From positions 81,803-145,802 of the forward strand of contig NZ_JAPRAQ010000021.1 of assembly GCF_029989365.1 (NCBI RefSeq): 64,000 bases of DNA, read 5' to 3'. This DNA is from Bradyrhizobium sp. Arg816 (GTDB lineage: Bacteria; Pseudomonadota; Alphaproteobacteria; Rhizobiales; Xanthobacteraceae). The notes beneath the pieces are model-generated. The model did not search any database. It saw nothing but the letters and a program-made list of their open reading frames with translations, and had not been told where the DNA came from. Positions 45,013-55,829 of the stretch are shown one piece after another. The translations under genes and the position numbers were made by a program. How positions within the stretch are numbered: the first letter of the stretch is position 1; each line of letters starts with the position of its first letter.

Positions 45013-46323
45013 ATGACCACCATGGCAACAGCGGCGCCCGCACGCGCGTCGCAAGCTTGGTATAAGATTCTCTACGTGCAGGTGCTGGTCGCGATCTTGA
45101 TTGGCGCCATGGTCGGTTGCCTATGGCCGTCTATCGCGACCAACGACTGGGTCAAGGCGCTCGGTGACGGGTTTATCAAGCTCATCAAGATGGTGATCGC
45201 GCCGATTATTTTCTGCACCGTCACATCTGGTATTGCGCATATTCAGGATGCCAAGAAAGTCGGGCGCGTCGGCGTCAAGGCGCTGGTCTATTTCGAGATC
45301 GTCTCCAGCTTTGCCTTGGTGTTGGGCCTTCTTATGGGCAATCTGGTCCAAATCGGTCATGGCCTTGCGGTCAAGCCGGATGCTGCGGCGGTCGCCAATT
45401 ACGTCAAACAGGCGGAAGCCTCGAAGACTGTCGATTTCTTTCTCAACATCATTCCCGATACCGTGGTCGGCGCCTTCGCCCGCGGCGATGTTCTGCAGGT
45501 TCTCCTGTTCGCGATCCTATTCGGCTTTTCGCTGATGGCGTTAGGAAACCGTGGGGAGCGGCTGCGAGGCATGATTGACGACGTCGCGCACGCGGTGTTC
45601 GGCGTGATCGCTATCATTATGAAAGCGGCCCCGATCGGCGCCTTCGGCGCCATGGCCTTCACTATCGGCAAGTTCGGGCCGGCAGCACTCGGCAATTTGA
45701 TCGGTCTGATCGCGCTGTTTTACGCGACGGCGGCGTTGTTTGTCGTGGTGGTGCTCGGTTTGATCGCGCGCCTCGTCGGCTTTTCAATCTTCAAGTTCAT
45801 TGTCTATATCAAGGACGAGATTCTGATCGTGCTCGGCACATCGTCTTCTGAAAGCGCGCTGCCGCAATTAATGGAGAAGCTCGAACGGCTGGGCTGCTCC
45901 AAGCCCGTGGTCGGCCTGGTGGTGCCAACTGGCTACTCCTTCAACCTCGACGGCACCAATATCTATATGACACTTGCGACATTGTTCATTGCCCAGGCAC
46001 TCGGGGTCGATCTCACCTTTGGCCAGCAGCTCACGATCCTGCTCGTGGCGATGCTAACGTCGAAGGGAGCAAGCGGCGTCACCGGCGCGGGCTTCATCAC
46101 GCTCGCTGCGACGTTGTCGGTGGTCAACCCAGCGCTGGTGCCGGGCATGGCAATCGTATTTTCGATCGACAAGTTCATGAGCGAGGTGCGCGCCCTTACT
46201 AACATCACCGGCAATGGCATCGCCGCCGTGTTCGTATCGTGGTGGGAGGGCGAGCTCGAGCACGCGACGCTGCAAGCTCGGCTCAACCAGCCCAACGGTT
46301 CCACCACTATCGACACACGATGA
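45013..46323 (+). CDS. dctA: DctA, C4-dicarboxylate transporter
   Basis: A 436-residue dicarboxylate/cation symporter with eight or more hydrophobic segments, the Ser-rich re-entrant loop 'IVLGTSSSESALPQLMEKLE', and the cation-site helix 'TGYSFNLDGTNIYMTLATLF', plus 'TSKGASGVTGAGFITLAATL'. It imports succinate, malate and fumarate, the main carbon sources of bacteroids. It stands alone on the plus strand; dctBD are not in the window. Ribosome site GGAAGGAAG lies just before the ATG. Confidence 0.97.
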   Translation: MTTMATAAPARASQAWYKILYVQVLVAILIGAMVGCLWPSIATNDWVKALGDGFIKLIKMVIAPIIFCTVTSGIAHIQDAKKVGRVGVKALVYFEIVSSFALVLGLLMGNLVQIGHGLAVKPDAAAVANYVKQAEASKTVDFFLNIIPDTVVGAFARGDVLQVLLFAILFGFSLMALGNRGERLRGMIDDVAHAVFGVIAIIMKAAPIGAFGAMAFTIGKFGPAALGNLIGLIALFYATAALFVVVVLGLIARLVGFSIFKFIVYIKDEILIVLGTSSSESALPQLMEKLERLGCSKPVVGLVVPTGYSFNLDGTNIYMTLATLFIAQALGVDLTFGQQLTILLVAMLTSKGASGVTGAGFITLAATLSVVNPALVPGMAIVFSIDKFMSEVRALTNITGNGIAAVFVSWWEGELEHATLQARLNQPNGSTTIDTR

Positions 46324-47276
46324 GAAAGGTTCCGGATCTTAACCGCCGCCATTCGAAGACGCGTCGAATGCAAGCGCAGCCACATTTCTCGTAGTTCGAA
46401 TCGACACCCGACTTGACACGAGCCGGACCTTTCACGCGCCCTCTCCAGTGCGTAGCCCTTGCACCACGTCGCCCCCGGCAGCCGTCCAGAAAAGATGCCC
46501 GCCGAGCAAAAGAGTAGGGGCTTTTTTAACAGTCATTTTCAAGTGCGTCTTTCGCCGTCAAGCTCCCGGGCATCTGAACGTTTCTGCGACATTTTGCCGT
46601 GCCAGATATTGTTACGGTCCGCGCTGCCGCATTAGATCATGATGGGTATGATCAGCACGGATTAGATGGCACCTCGACAGAGCCGTGGCGGCCCGCACAC
46701 GCTAGTGTCGGTTCGGCGTCGCTGCGCGCGCTCGATTCCGGCCAACCACTCGGAGACAAGTTCTCGGCACCTAGGCGTGATGGCCCTCGGGCATACAAAG
46801 CAGTCGCGTAACTTCGCCTTCGTATCTCGGCACATGACCATTGCGCTTTCTTCCGCATGACCGATCGCACCGGCGAGATGAGTGGTCCGGCAGCTTGTCT
46901 TTGTTCTTTCCGGTTCGGCGAGGCGCGCCTGATTGTTCCGGCTCAACGTCTTGACGGAACTGCAGCCGCTGTCCTCGTACGGCTGGCGTAAGGGAGTTGT
47001 CCTCGGCTGCAGCCTCGAGCGCCTGCCCGGAGTTATCGGCAGCGGAGCAAAGCAGACATCTGGGCATCGATTGCAGGCGTGTCAGCGCGCCATATTGAAA
47101 GGTTTAGGACAACTATACGTACGTCTGTGATGCAATTTTTGTCGGCGCGTGCTCAGTTCAGCACCAAGCAATCGATCTCGGAAGCGCTCGCCAGCGGGTT
47201 GCTGGTGCCGAGTATTGCCCTATTTTTGCCTAAAATGTTATAGCTCTCCGCCGGAGAACAGCCGGACGGTATCAAA
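46324..47276. other. intergenic region dctA-nodV
   Basis: About 950 bases with short frames on both strands, none recognised. A weak stem (GCCC...GGGC followed by TTTTTT near 46530) may end dctA. No nod box was seen before nodV. Confidence 0.45.
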
Positions 47277-49952
47277 ATGCGTAGCCAGATCAGCAGCTTA
47301 GAACGTTCAGCTCTTCAGTTTACCTTCGGCAGCATAATGCTGGCCGTGGTAACACTGGCTTGCTTGTACCTTCACGCGCATTTCGCCGCGACGGCATTCG
47401 CATATTTGTTAGTGGTATTGCTGTTTTCGCTGATAGGCAGCTTCATCGCGTCGTCCGCGCTTTGCATCGTAGCCATCGCTGCTCTCGCTTACTACTTTGC
47501 GCCGCCGGCATTCAGCCTGCGAATCGATGACCCCCAAGACCTGCCGGTGGTTGTTGCATTCTTTATTGCCTCGATTGTGGGAGCCCACCTGATCGCAAAG
47601 CTCCGCGAGGAAAGAGAGGCTGCGCGTGTGGTTGCGGCCAAGCTTCAGCGGAGCGCGGCCGATCTGGAGGATCGCGAAAAACGGTGGCGCGCCATCTTCG
47701 AGCACAATCCGGCCATGTACTTCATGGTCGATGAAGCCGGCACTGTCCTCAACGTGAATACATTAGGCGCGACACAACTTGGCTATGCTCGTGCTGAACT
47801 GATCGGTCAATCCGTGCTGGACGTATTTCTTGAGGAGGATCGCGCGTTCGTTTGCGAATGCGTTCGGACATGCCTTGAGGATGTCGGACAAACGCGCACG
47901 TGGGACGTCCAGAAAGTTAAGAAGGACGGCTCGGTGTTGTGGGTACGTGAAAACGCCAAAGCCATGCTCTGGGCCGATGAGCAGCCCATTGTCCTTATCG
48001 CCTGCGAAGATATCACGGAGCGAAGGCGGACCGAACTTGCCCTGCAGCGGAGCGAAGCACATCTGGCCCAGGCGCAGGAGTTGAGTCACACTGGCAGCTT
48101 CAGCTGGAACGCCACTACGGGCGAGGCCTTCTGGTCAACGGAAACATTTCGAATTTTCCAATTAGACCCTCAGACAGTGCCACCGGGGCCGCAGCTCGTC
48201 GTTGAGCGCACGCATCCAGATGATAGGGCTTCGGTTAGAGAAATTATCGATCGCGCGATGCGAGACCCGAGCGATTTCGAGCACGAATACCGGGTTCTGC
48301 TACCGGACGGCTCGGTAAAGCACATTCATGCGCAGGCACGAGCGACGAGGACAGCCTCTGGTGACATCGAGTTTGTTGGGGCAGCTACGGATATTACGGC
48401 GGCGAGGCGAGCAGAACAGCAGCTGCGCCGCAGCGAGGCCTATCTGGCCGAAGCCCAGCATCTCAGCCACACGGGCAGTTGGTCCTGGGACGTCTACGGT
48501 CTAGATTTCGTGTATCGCTCCGCCGAGGTCGATCGTTTGTTTGGCTTTAGCCCACAAGAGCCGGTATCGATCGAGACCATTCGATCGCGCATCCATCCGG
48601 ACGATTTGCCGCGGCTACAGGAGGTGCAGCGTCAGGCGATTGAACACAAGGAGGGGCGGTTCGAATATGATTTTCGTATCCTTCTACCGGATGGCGGGAT
48701 AAGACGCATACACTCCGTTGCGCACGTGGTGGTCGGCAGCGATGGTAACGTCAGCGAGCTGATCGGAACACATATGGATGTGACCGAGCAACACGCAGCT
48801 AGGGAACGCCTGGAAAACACACTTGCCGCGCTGCGCGAAAGCGAACAGCGCTTTCGCGACTACGCCGAAACAGCTTCCGACTGGCTCTGGGAGACCGGGC
48901 CGGATCATCAGGTCACTCACTTATCCGAGCACACCAGCGCTGCGGGAATTTTGGCGACAGGATTGATGGGCCTGCTTCGCTGGGAGATTGCGTGCGACGT
49001 CGAAGAGGAACCCGAGAAGTGGCGGCAGCATCGGGCGACGTTGGAGGCCCATCTTCCGTTTCGGGATCTCGTCTACCGCACCGTGAATCGGACAGGTTCT
49101 CCGATCTACGTCCGCACGAGTGGCAAGCCTTTTTTCGATGGAAAGGGCAATTTTCTCGGCTACCGTGGCGTTAGCACTGACATCACCGCTACCATCCGCG
49201 CCGATCAAGCCGAACAAGAACTACGAAAGGCACAGGCGGAGCTTGCGCATGTGACGCGTGTAACGACGTTAGGAGAGCTGACAACTTCCATCGCCCACGA
49301 AATAAACCAGCCACTCGCCGCTATTATCAGCAACGCCGATGCGTGCCTCGGTTGGATGGGGCGGGAAGCTCCTAATCTTCCCGCCGCGCGCTCTTCGGTG
49401 GAGTGGATCATCGAAGACGCAATCCGGGCAAGCGAGGTGATCCGTCGTGTTCGCGCGCTCGCGAAGAAGGGCGAGATTGAGATGGTGCCGCTCGATATCA
49501 ATGAGGTCGTTAAGGACGTCATTGCGCTGGTAACACGAGAGCTGGTGAGCCACCGAGTGACCTTACGAACCGAGTTGACGGCAGGGCTGCCTACGATCCT
49601 CGGCGATCGGATTCAGCTACAACAGGTGATCATCAATCTGGTGATGAACGGAATCGAAGCCATGGACGCAGTTACAGACCGGACGCGCGAACTGCTGATT
49701 CAATCATCGAAGGACGATGTGGGGCAAGTCCAGCTTGCCGTGACCGATTGCGGCGTCGGCATCGCCGAGAACGACGCGGACCGCGTCTTGGATCCTTTCT
49801 TCACCACCAAATCGACTGGCCTTGGAATGGGTCTTTCGATCTGCCGGTCGATCGTGGAAGCTCATGGAGGACGACTGTCAATGGTCCACAAAAATGGACC
49901 GGGCGCGACGTTCCAGTTTTTCCTGCCGCTGCATAAGGAGGCCGTCTCGTGA
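47277..49952 (+). CDS. nodV: NodV, sensor histidine kinase
   Basis: An 891-residue sensor kinase, close to the 889 of B. japonicum NodV as I recall. Order: four hydrophobic segments with a DUF4118-like N-terminus (about 15-110), a linker helix, four PAS domains (about 130-250, 265-385, 395-515, 520-645; 'HPDD' and 'GTHMDVTEQ' type blocks), a HisKA domain with phospho-accepting His in 'TTSIAHEINQPLAAIISNAD' (about H674), and an ATPase domain ('IINLVMNGIEAMD', 'VTDCGVGIAEND', 'STGLGMGLSICRSIVEAHGG'). NodV senses isoflavones and phosphorylates NodW. Overlaps nodW by four bases (GTGA). Confidence 0.95.
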   Translation: MRSQISSLERSALQFTFGSIMLAVVTLACLYLHAHFAATAFAYLLVVLLFSLIGSFIASSALCIVAIAALAYYFAPPAFSLRIDDPQDLPVVVAFFIASIVGAHLIAKLREEREAARVVAAKLQRSAADLEDREKRWRAIFEHNPAMYFMVDEAGTVLNVNTLGATQLGYARAELIGQSVLDVFLEEDRAFVCECVRTCLEDVGQTRTWDVQKVKKDGSVLWVRENAKAMLWADEQPIVLIACEDITERRRTELALQRSEAHLAQAQELSHTGSFSWNATTGEAFWSTETFRIFQLDPQTVPPGPQLVVERTHPDDRASVREIIDRAMRDPSDFEHEYRVLLPDGSVKHIHAQARATRTASGDIEFVGAATDITAARRAEQQLRRSEAYLAEAQHLSHTGSWSWDVYGLDFVYRSAEVDRLFGFSPQEPVSIETIRSRIHPDDLPRLQEVQRQAIEHKEGRFEYDFRILLPDGGIRRIHSVAHVVVGSDGNVSELIGTHMDVTEQHAARERLENTLAALRESEQRFRDYAETASDWLWETGPDHQVTHLSEHTSAAGILATGLMGLLRWEIACDVEEEPEKWRQHRATLEAHLPFRDLVYRTVNRTGSPIYVRTSGKPFFDGKGNFLGYRGVSTDITATIRADQAEQELRKAQAELAHVTRVTTLGELTTSIAHEINQPLAAIISNADACLGWMGREAPNLPAARSSVEWIIEDAIRASEVIRRVRALAKKGEIEMVPLDINEVVKDVIALVTRELVSHRVTLRTELTAGLPTILGDRIQLQQVIINLVMNGIEAMDAVTDRTRELLIQSSKDDVGQVQLAVTDCGVGIAENDADRVLDPFFTTKSTGLGMGLSICRSIVEAHGGRLSMVHKNGPGATFQFFLPLHKEAVS

Positions 49953-50632
49953 CAAGACGATTTGACTCGCCAGGTGAAGGCAGCAACGCCAAGGCCTCGA
50001 CAAAGGCGATCGTCTTCGTCGTCGAGGATGACATCTCCATGCGTCGCTCGCTTACGAACCTTTTTCAATCGGTAGGGTTAGAGGTCATTGCATTCGGATC
50101 GGCCCGCGAAATGCTGCAGAGCACAATTCCGGACGTTATTAGCTGTCTAGTTCTTGATGTCCGGCTGCCAGGCTTGAGCGGCCTTGACTACCAGACCGAG
50201 CTAGCAAGGTTGAACATACATATTCCCATCATTTTCATTACCGGCCATGGCGACATTCCCATGACCGTCAGGGCCATGAAGGAAGGAGCGGTCGATTTTC
50301 TCAGCAAACCGTTTCGCGATCAGGAACTGCTTGATGCCGTGGTTGCGGCGACCGAACGCGATCGCAAAAGACGGGAGGCTCAGCAGATCGTCGCTAACCT
50401 GCAGTCTCTATTTGAGACCTTAAGCCCGCGCGAGCAGGGGGTGATGAAACTGGTCGCTGCCGGCCTGATGAACAAGCAGGTAGCCGCCGAGCTTGGGCTC
50501 GCCGAGATTACTGTCAAGATCTACCGGGGGTACGTAATGAAGAAGATGCGTGCACGGTCGCTGGCTGACTTGATCAGAATGACTGAGACGCTGGGAATTC
50601 TTGCCAATCGTCCTGAAAAAACCCACGTATGA
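49949..50632 (+). CDS. nodW: NodW, response regulator
   Basis: A 227-residue FixJ/NarL-type regulator. The receiver domain has the acidic pocket 'VFVVEDDISMRRS', phospho-acceptor D70 in 'CLVLDVRLPGLSG' and the Lys of 'FLSKPFRD'. The LuxR-type helix-turn-helix is in 'LSPREQGVMKLVAAGLMNKQ' and 'AELGLAEITVKIYRGYVMKK'. NodW activates nod genes in parallel with NodD1 and is essential for nodulating some hosts (mungbean, cowpea, siratro) in B. japonicum. The GTG start overlaps the nodV stop. Confidence 0.96.
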   Translation: MTRRFDSPGEGSNAKASTKAIVFVVEDDISMRRSLTNLFQSVGLEVIAFGSAREMLQSTIPDVISCLVLDVRLPGLSGLDYQTELARLNIHIPIIFITGHGDIPMTVRAMKEGAVDFLSKPFRDQELLDAVVAATERDRKRREAQQIVANLQSLFETLSPREQGVMKLVAAGLMNKQVAAELGLAEITVKIYRGYVMKKMRARSLADLIRMTETLGILANRPEKTHV

Positions 50633-50717
50633 TTTTACAATTTCATCAGTCGAGCCCACTTTTCTACGAAGGTGGCTAATGCTTGCAGCCGCTATTCCCC
50701 CTTCAGGAGGGCTCGTC

Positions 50718-51104
50718 TTGTCCACGCCTTTGATTTCCGTCGTTGACGACGACGCCTCGGTCCGTGCGGCGACAGAGAATCTTTTGAAATCGCGTGGCTA
50801 CATCACCCAAATATTTGCGTCGGCCGAGGAACTCCTGAGGTCCCCGCAATTGGACGAGACATCCTGTGTCATTACCGATGTGCAGATGTCGGCTATGAGC
50901 GGCTTGGAGCTGTTGGCAGAGATGCGGACACGTGGTTACGACGCACCATTCATTTTCATTACGGCTTTCCCCAACGAACGCTTGCGCGCGTCAGCGCTGG
51001 GCGCCGGAGCGATTGGCTTCCTCGCCAAACCCTTTGCCGGACAAGAGTTAATCGAGTGCCTCGACACCGCACTGAACGCGTATGACGGCCTAGGGGGCAT
51101 CTGA
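50718..51104 (+). CDS. single-domain response regulator after nodW
   Basis: A 128-residue receiver-only protein: 'TPLISVVDDDASVRAATENL', acceptor D54 in 'CVITDVQMSAMSGLELL', and Lys in 'IGFLAKPFAGQELI'. A TTG start at 50718 is chosen because a perfect AGGAGG lies seven bases upstream and the receiver motif begins immediately after it; an ATG at 50679 is possible, with AAGG upstream. It has no output domain, so it may compete for phosphate from NodV or act by protein contact, but this is inference. It lies 85 bases after nodW on the same strand. Confidence 0.8.
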   Translation: MSTPLISVVDDDASVRAATENLLKSRGYITQIFASAEELLRSPQLDETSCVITDVQMSAMSGLELLAEMRTRGYDAPFIFITAFPNERLRASALGAGAIGFLAKPFAGQELIECLDTALNAYDGLGGI

Positions 51105-52029
51105 TGCAATCAACCCGCGGCTTGAATTGATGTCCGATCTAAACGCTCCACGCGTCGATCTCGCCACCGATCAACTTCTTCGCGGTCAAACGCGCTACTT
51201 GCTCTAAAACGCGAGCGAGAGGCCAATTGTCGCCTTGTCCATGCTTTACCGACTATCGCCGGGCGGCTACATTGGCGCAGAACAACCTTATCGCTGCGAG
51301 GGCCGGAAGGGCACGCTAGCTCGACTCATTCTGTAGGTCGACGTTCAACGTAATGCTCACCCAAAGCAATCGACGACCCTAAGCACTTCTCAACTCGTCT
51401 GGATCGAGGCTATATACTCCATTGCAGAGTGGAGCTGGCGCGAGAGCGCTCGACAAAGCAAGAGATTGGCTGTTCGCAGCCCGACCGCAGTGATGATCAT
51501 AACGGAGCTTCGCCCAGGACAACCGCCTCGCGTGTTGTGTTGAGGCTTTTCTAGTGAAAGAGCTCTGAACGATGCTCGTGCTCACGGCGTCGTTATGTCC
51601 GTTGATGCATGCCGGCCGTCTTGTCCATCGGGCGCCGCTTCGCTGTAAATTTCTTTGTCCACCGACTCACGGCAGGCGTCCACGCCCTTACTACTTCGTA
51701 GGCCGTCAGTCATCTGTAGAAGACTTCTGTCTTCAAGCCCTCCAACGTGCTCGGCGCAACACGCCCGGCCCCTCGGCGGCCGGACGCACTTTGGCGGCAC
51801 CCCGTGCAGGTCCTCGCCGCAGCGAGCATTGCCGCAATTGCCTTGCGCAGTGAGCCCCTACTTCCAACGCTCAAACAACTCAGCAACCGCTAGGCCAAGG
51901 AGCACTCTGGGGGCGGTCTTCTGAGCCAACTCAGAGGAACTCTCAGCCGAAACGGCTATAAACACAGGGCAGCCCGGAGCAGGCTAGATTAGTCTACTCC
52001 ATCGGGCCCAATCACCGGTGATCCCATGG
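51105..52029. other. gene-poor stretch upstream of the second nopP
   Basis: About 925 bases without a convincing gene. Several 60-90 residue frames exist on both strands, but they are Pro/Arg/Ser-rich and match no family I know. Probably decayed sequence. Confidence 0.45.
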
Positions 52030-52856
52030 TCACATAAAATCATCCTCATAATCGTATGTTGAGGGGCTCGCTGGGATCTCGGTATCACTACCTTCACTGT
52101 CGTCAGCTTTGGAAAGATACCGCGCTGCAGTGCCTTTTCGCTGCCATTCGCCGTCGCTATTTCTTACCCACTTGTCTGACTTCTCTGGGTCGAGAACCAT
52201 GTTGTCGGCGTCAACCTCGACGAATCCCATCTTTGCCGCACGGGCTCTTGCTTGCGGATTAGCCGGACGCAAATTGAGCAGCGGCTGTTCGCCGCCGATT
52301 CGAAGCTGGTGCTCCAGCAGGATATCGCCAGCGTTCTCGACAAGCGGATGAACGACTTGAAGATCCACAGTGGAGGTAGTCCCGTGGCGTCCAGGAAATA
52401 GCTTCTTCCACCTTTTGACGTCGAACTCGGTCATGCTGTCACCGCCTTTCATTCTTAGAAGTCCGACACTCTTGTTGCCCAATTGGTAGCTGAAGTATCG
52501 CGCATTCTCGGAATCTCGGGTTGTCCCGTAGTCTTTGGCAACTTCTGCAGTTCGCCTTGCCTTGGCGGACACGAAGTCGGAGTACTCTTGGAGGTTGTCG
52601 GCGATGTACTCGATTTCGTCGCCATGATAGGCCTCCGCGGCTTTTCGGAATGAGTGACGATCCTTGAACTCTATGATGGGAGGGGTTGAAACGAGCGAAT
52701 ACGGTCTCGTTGCTGAAGATGAACTGCCACTCGAGCCAGATTCCTCTAAGCGCATATTGGCGAACGCATCAGCAAAGTTGTCTGCGTCGATTTGCTCATC
52801 AGTTTCGGCAAAGTGAGGGATTGGAAGTAGGACGAGCCATTGATCCGATTATACAT
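52030..52856 (-). pseudogene. nopP: second nopP, frameshifted in its N-terminal signal
   Basis: The main open frame (from 52755, 241 residues) is a NopP paralogue: 'LQEYSDFVSAKARRTAEVAK', 'TSTVDLQVVHPLVENAGDI', 'LLEHQLRIGGEQPLLNLRP'. It lacks the family N-terminus. That piece is present just upstream in another frame: an ATG at 52856 gives 'MYNRINGSSYFQS', the NopP-type signal, after which the NopP frame reads 'HFAETDEQIDADNFADAFAN' directly into the main frame. One missing base near 52818 explains the break. The tts box lies 68-100 bases before 52856, at the usual distance. As it stands the protein would lack its secretion signal unless frameshifting or an internal start is used, or the break is a sequencing error. 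Confidence 0.85.
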
Positions 52857-52923
52857 GGCGATTAGTGCTCCCGTCGGACATACATTTCCGAATCTAGTGT
52901 AGGCTTGTTGGGCCCAGCGGCGC

Positions 52924-52956
52924 TGATAGGGAGCCTGGCTTACCAAAACCTGACGT
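52924..52956 (-). promoter_or_regulatory. tts box before second nopP
   Basis: Minus strand GTCAGGTTTTGGTAAGCC with a following CTCCCTA fits the tts-box layout and resembles the box at 11805-11840. Confidence 0.65.
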
Positions 52957-53309
52957 GGCCGCCCTCACGTTGGCTTGTTATAGGGCTTCCTTCTGAACGA
53001 CACGGCGGCACACGCTCGTGCCATTGGCATTCATAAGGCTTTGATGAGAGGCCGCGAACAGCTCCGAGGAAGCTCCATTATTAGGAATTTGGTTGATCGC
53101 CGATTGACCTGCTGACGCCAATCCGATGGTGCTCTTTTCGGTGTTCCGCCGCGGCCGTCTCATATCCGGGTTTTCTTTTCAACGTTCCAGTGGAGCTCGC
53201 GAGCCGCCTTCCACAGATTGGCCGATTTCCAGACTTTGAGCACCGATATCGCCTGCCCCAGAAACGTAGTCTGACGTCGACTCGTGGAAGCGCGACCGCG
53301 CGTTCGGCG
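52957..53309. other. intergenic region
   Basis: About 350 bases between the tts box and the GH127 remnant. Only short frames; nothing recognised. Confidence 0.5.
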
Positions 53310-55104
53310 TCAACGCTCATTTACCCAAATCCGCATTTCGCCTTCGCCGCGGTTAGCCCAGCTGAACCACGGAATGAATGTCAGCCGCTGCGGTTCTAGC
53401 TGTCCAAGCACTTTGTTGTATTGATAAAGCGCCGATTCTTCAGAATGCGTGTATTGCAACCGCGCCGCGCCGACCTGCAGCAAGATCTCGCCACTAAAGA
53501 GACCGGCTCCCTCGATAAGGGAAAGCCGACTGTCTGCATTAAGCCAAACGTTGTGTAACTCGGTCCCGTTGTCGGCCTCCTCCAGACAGTAAATTAAGGG
53601 GCCACGCTGGATGGCCACCTTGCCGGCCAAATTGCGAAGTTGTGGATGGCCGTATACGCGACGCACTTGCATTGGCAGCGATAGTTCGACGCAATCTCCC
53701 TGCCGCCACGTTCGGCGAATGTGCAAATAGCCCTTGCGCGGCTCGCAATTCACAGGCTCGCCGTTCACGCTCGCCTGCGGCGCGCTGCACCATTCCGGCA
53801 GGCGCAGGGCGAGCGTGTGGGCAATTGGCGGCGCAGCTTCGACGGCGATTTCCACCTGGTCTCTCCAGGGATAGCTGCCGCTTATGAGCAACCGCAGCGC
53901 ATGTCCGTCCACGGATATTGCCACCCTATTACCAACGTAGAGATTTACATAGAGCGCGTCGATGCTGGGCGTGTAGATTTAATGACCAATCGATTTGAAA
54001 AGGCTGCGATGTTCGGTGGACAGCACGCGCAGCCAAACCAGCGTCGTCGCACCGGCGAGACGTGATTGTAGATGCCATTAGACCTCAGTGTTTTGGGATG
54101 CACTTCGAGCGGGTTAACATAGAAATAGTGACGCCCGTCGAACGCGATACTGCCGAGAACGGTATTGTAGAGCGCGCGCTCCATCACGTCGGCATAGCGG
54201 CCGTCCAATTCCATCTCCAGCATACGGCGCGCAAACATCATCAGGCCAATCGACGCGCAACTTTCCGCGTACGCCGTATCATTTGGCAAATCGTAATCGC
54301 TGCTGAACGCTTCGCCGGCGCCTTGCGAGACGATGGCTTTGGTAATATAGATCTGGCGACGGACCATGTTTTGCCATAGCCGTAGGCAAATTTGGCGCTG
54401 CTGCTCGTTCTGGCGCAGACGCGCGAGATGAGCTACTGCCGTCATGAGGTATACAAAACGAACCGCATGACCGGTTGCAGTCCGCTGCTCCGAAAGCGGC
54501 AAGTGCGCTTGGCTATACGCTTTGCTTTTTATCATCCAAGGCGTGCCGTCGGATTTGGGGACGCAGGATTGCTGGCGCTTCTCGTACTCAATGTCGTAGT
54601 AGTGTGGCTCCATGCCGCGTTGCTCCACGAAATAATTGGCTAGCGTGAGATATCGCTGCTTCTTTGTCGCTTCGTAGAGGCGTGCCAACGCAAGTTCGAT
54701 TTCCGGATGGCCATCATAGCCGTGCAACTGATCGCGCTCTGGGCCGAAAACTGTGCAGAGGCGGAAGTTCTCTACCGCGTGACTCGGTATCACCTCGGGA
54801 TTGCGATCGTCTAGTCGCCGCGTTGGGCGGCCGCAATCAATTCAATCAGCTCATCGACGGCTTTCTTCAGCTGTGGATTTGTGCCTGGCATAGCGACCAT
54901 GCAGCCGCCTCAAGCCATTTTGCGACGTCACGGTCCTGAAAAACCGTGCCATGGAACTCGCCCCTCGCACGTCCGGCAGCAAGGCAGCACCTCCCATTGG
55001 TAGGGAATTGCCACTTCCCTGACCAGCTGCTGGCATTGCCCAATCAGCGGATCCGAGACCTGTAGGTTGTGAAGATCAACTTCGGCCACATTGCAATCAT
55101 TCAT
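53310..55104 (-). pseudogene. decayed GH127 (beta-L-arabinofuranosidase-type) glycosidase
   Basis: Pieces of one glycoside hydrolase family 127 protein lie in successive frames. A well-formed start (AGGAGG before ATG 55104) gives 'EVDLHNLQVSDPLIGQCQQL' and 'VREVAIPYQWEVL'; the frame then shifts to 'GEFHGTVFQDRDVAKWLEAA', meets stops, and resumes at 54793 with 282 residues including 'GYDGHPEIELALARLYEATK', 'YAESCASIGLMMFARRMLEM' and the metal/nucleophile Cys region 'WFGCACCPPNIAAFSNRLV'. A further shift near 53950 leads to a 204-residue C-terminal part ('WCSAPQASVNGEPVN', 'VAIQRGPLIYCLEEADNG'). A stretch near 'PSHAVENFRLCTVFGPE' looks like two distant family segments joined, so an internal deletion is also present. 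Such enzymes act on plant arabinans or hydroxyproline-linked arabinose. At least three frameshifts and stops make it non-functional. Confidence 0.85.
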
Positions 55105-55143
55105 CGCGTTCCTCCTTGGAAGATACCTAGCCTGGCAAGCCAC

Positions 55144-55829
55144 CTCGCCACGATTACGTTGTTGAGCTTGTCGCCCTGAGATTTGCGCTGCACACTCGTA
55201 CTCTCGGTGCGAGGCTTCAAAACGATAGAAATGGAGAGGCTGCCCTAAGGCGCCGCCCTCCCAGACATGCGTTGACAGCAGTCGGTCGAGGAGCGGGACA
55301 GCAAATCCCGTGCCCAGAATAAGGAGCGGTTCTTCTGGTCAACCAGATCTGCGGCTCCCCGTAGGAACCCGATGCGATCGCTGGCCCACCAACTGGATTT
55401 GCCAGTCGTGCTAAATCCCGCGTCGCTGCAAGGCTGGTCGATCCTGCTATACGAGCGGGTCGGCCTTCACCGGATTATATAATGACGTACTCTCCTGCCG
55501 CCACAGCCGGGGGCGCCGCGTCCTTCCGGTGCGGCGCCGCCCTGCACTCGGTTTTAGGCGCTCGAACTAGCGCGAGAATGTCCAGCTTCTAACAATCCAT
55601 TTGTTGACACGCAGCAGCTGGGAGGGCCGCGGTGGTGCGTATGGTCCAACCACATTGCGTGAGCCGGTGCTACGCGCGATCGAAGCGACAAAACTGAACT
55701 GCTAATCCTAAGCAATCGTCCCCGGGGGTCCAAGTGCATGCTCAACGACATGGGGCCGTGCTGGCAATCGGGAAAAGTAAGTTGTCGCGCGTATGCGCTG
55801 CCAGTGAATAAGCCGCGACGGAGCGGCCC
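55144..55829. other. gene-poor stretch
   Basis: About 690 bases between the glycosidase remnant and the nopP-like fragment. No convincing coding region or signal. Confidence 0.45.

Noticed and set aside
46662..46946. 94-codon minus-strand frame in the dctA-nodV gap
   Set aside because: No ribosome site, no family resemblance and overlapping frames of similar length on the other strand.
51582..51800. Possible transposase fragment on the minus strand
   Set aside because: A short 'MTDGLRSSKG' piece recalls IS6-type transposases, but the catalytic context that should follow is absent.
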